Shown: positions 63,552-64,000 of the stretch, piece after piece | Layout of the letters: each line of letters begins with the position of its first letter | Position numbering within the stretch: the first letter of the stretch is position 1 | Source of the DNA: Xanthostigma xanthostigma | Lineage: Eukaryota; Arthropoda; Insecta; Raphidioptera; Raphidiidae | Length of the DNA: 64,000 nt | Assembly (NCBI GenBank): GCA_963575645.1 | Contig: OY754464.1 | Location: forward strand, 33,371,501 to 33,435,500 | Direction: 5' to 3' | Notes under the pieces: generated by a model | Seen by the model: the letters and a program-made list of their open reading frames with translations, nothing else | Told to the model about the DNA's origin: nothing | Database searches by the model: none | Made by a program: the position numbers and the translations under genes

Positions 63552-63977
63552 CAGCGCAAGCGCAATCAGTTTCAAATCCAGGCCCAAGTACGTCCAGTCA
63601 GACGATGGATCAACCAACACCAACAAAAGCACTGAACAAAGTATCTCCTCTGCCTGTAAAACTCAACAAAGTCCGCAAACGAGTCAAGGAAGTAAGCATC
63701 CTCTTGACGTCTGAAGAACATATTAAAAAACGAAAAATATAAGAAAAAGAGAAAGAAGAAAAAGAAGAGAAATCTAGAAAACCAAAGATAATCAAAAAAG
63801 AAATTAAGACCGATACATTTAAGCAAAACAAGAAACGTAAGGTTATTCGCAGTATCTCAGATAGCAGTTGCGAAGAAACTCTCATGGATTTCAGTGACAC
63901 CTCAGAAAGTGAAACTAAAGACAGAGAGGAAGAAAACTGCAGAGGTTGTGGTGACAACTATCATAAGAAAAAATAAT
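63552..63977 (+). pseudogene. Pogo-type DDE transposase C-terminus with internal stop
   Basis: A plus-strand frame reads AQAQSVSNPGPSTSSQTMDQ and then ALNKVSPLPVKLNKVRKRVK up to TAA at 63740-63742, and continues in the same frame with a Glu/Lys-rich stretch, RKVIRSISDSSCEETLMDF and ENCRGCGDNYHKKK before a double stop. Pro-rich L-P linker, acidic-basic tail and CxxC-GDxY end are typical of pogo/Tigger-like transposase tails in insects. The catalytic part is missing, and one in-frame stop breaks the tail. Confidence 0.6.
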
Positions 63978-64000
63978 AATTGAAGATTGGATTTAGTGCA

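Noticed and set aside
63572-63957. Minus-strand open frames rich in Phe and Ser
   Set aside because: Antisense of the Lys/Glu-rich transposase tail on the plus strand.
1-64000. CRISPR arrays, bacterial operons, rRNA genes
   Set aside because: Spaced direct repeats with unique spacers, bacterial gene organisation and rRNA signatures are absent; the DNA is eukaryotic with spliceosomal introns.

Overview
The window is nuclear DNA from an arthropod, almost certainly an insect: AT-rich, intron-rich, with GT-AG introns, canonical TATA plus TCAGT start signals, insect gene families (Atg16, Kal1/anosmin, a Trunk/PTTH-type cystine-knot ligand, a multi-C2H2 zinc-finger protein) and a dense load of Helitrons, hAT, piggyBac-like, PIF/Harbinger-like and Tc1/mariner-like elements. 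The order of insect is not decidable from this sequence alone. Every gene model below was assembled by hand from splice sites, reading phase and protein resemblance; no transcript or database search was available.

Layout. (1) About 199-9799, minus strand: the 5' half of the autophagy gene Atg16, covering the Atg5-binding helix and coiled coil; the WD40 part lies off the left edge. Its introns carry two hAT elements with perfect 8-bp target duplications, a decayed mariner-like element, tRNA-derived sequences and a large hairpin with a hammerhead-like core. (2) 9800-21612: intergenic repeat-rich DNA, including a tandem duplication in which one copy holds a 684-bp TIR element and the other is the empty site, Helitron and LINE-like pieces, and an 873-bp piggyBac-like element flanked by TTAA. 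(3) 21613-32106, minus strand: a complete ten-finger C2H2 zinc-finger gene (about 712 aa, eight coding exons in perfect phase) whose introns contain a hAT element, a long foldback element and two broken THAP-domain fragments. (4) 32107-38153: intergenic, with a 1.34-kb palindrome at 36606-37944. (5) 38154 to beyond 64000, minus strand: the 3' part of Kal1 (anosmin), five exons giving three fibronectin type III domains and the natural C-terminus; the WAP-domain 5' exons lie beyond the right edge. (6) Inside the 16.6-kb Kal1 intron (40631-57200), on the opposite strand, sits a complete three-exon gene (42918-52088) for a secreted 244-aa Trunk/PTTH-family ligand with its own TATA/initiator promoter. 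(7) 63540-63975: a decayed pogo-type transposase C-terminus.

How the genes relate. Atg16 (autophagosome formation), the zinc-finger protein (nuclear, probably DNA-binding), Kal1 (extracellular matrix/adhesion) and the Trunk/PTTH-like ligand (expected to act on the Torso receptor kinase) are functionally separate neighbours; I see no operon or pathway cluster. The notable arrangement is the antisense nesting of the ligand gene in a Kal1 intron. The other notable content is structural: head-to-head hairpins with hammerhead-like cores, tandem Helitrons carrying a tRNA-Lys-derived module with a solo LTR at a junction, and a satellite array that switches strand.
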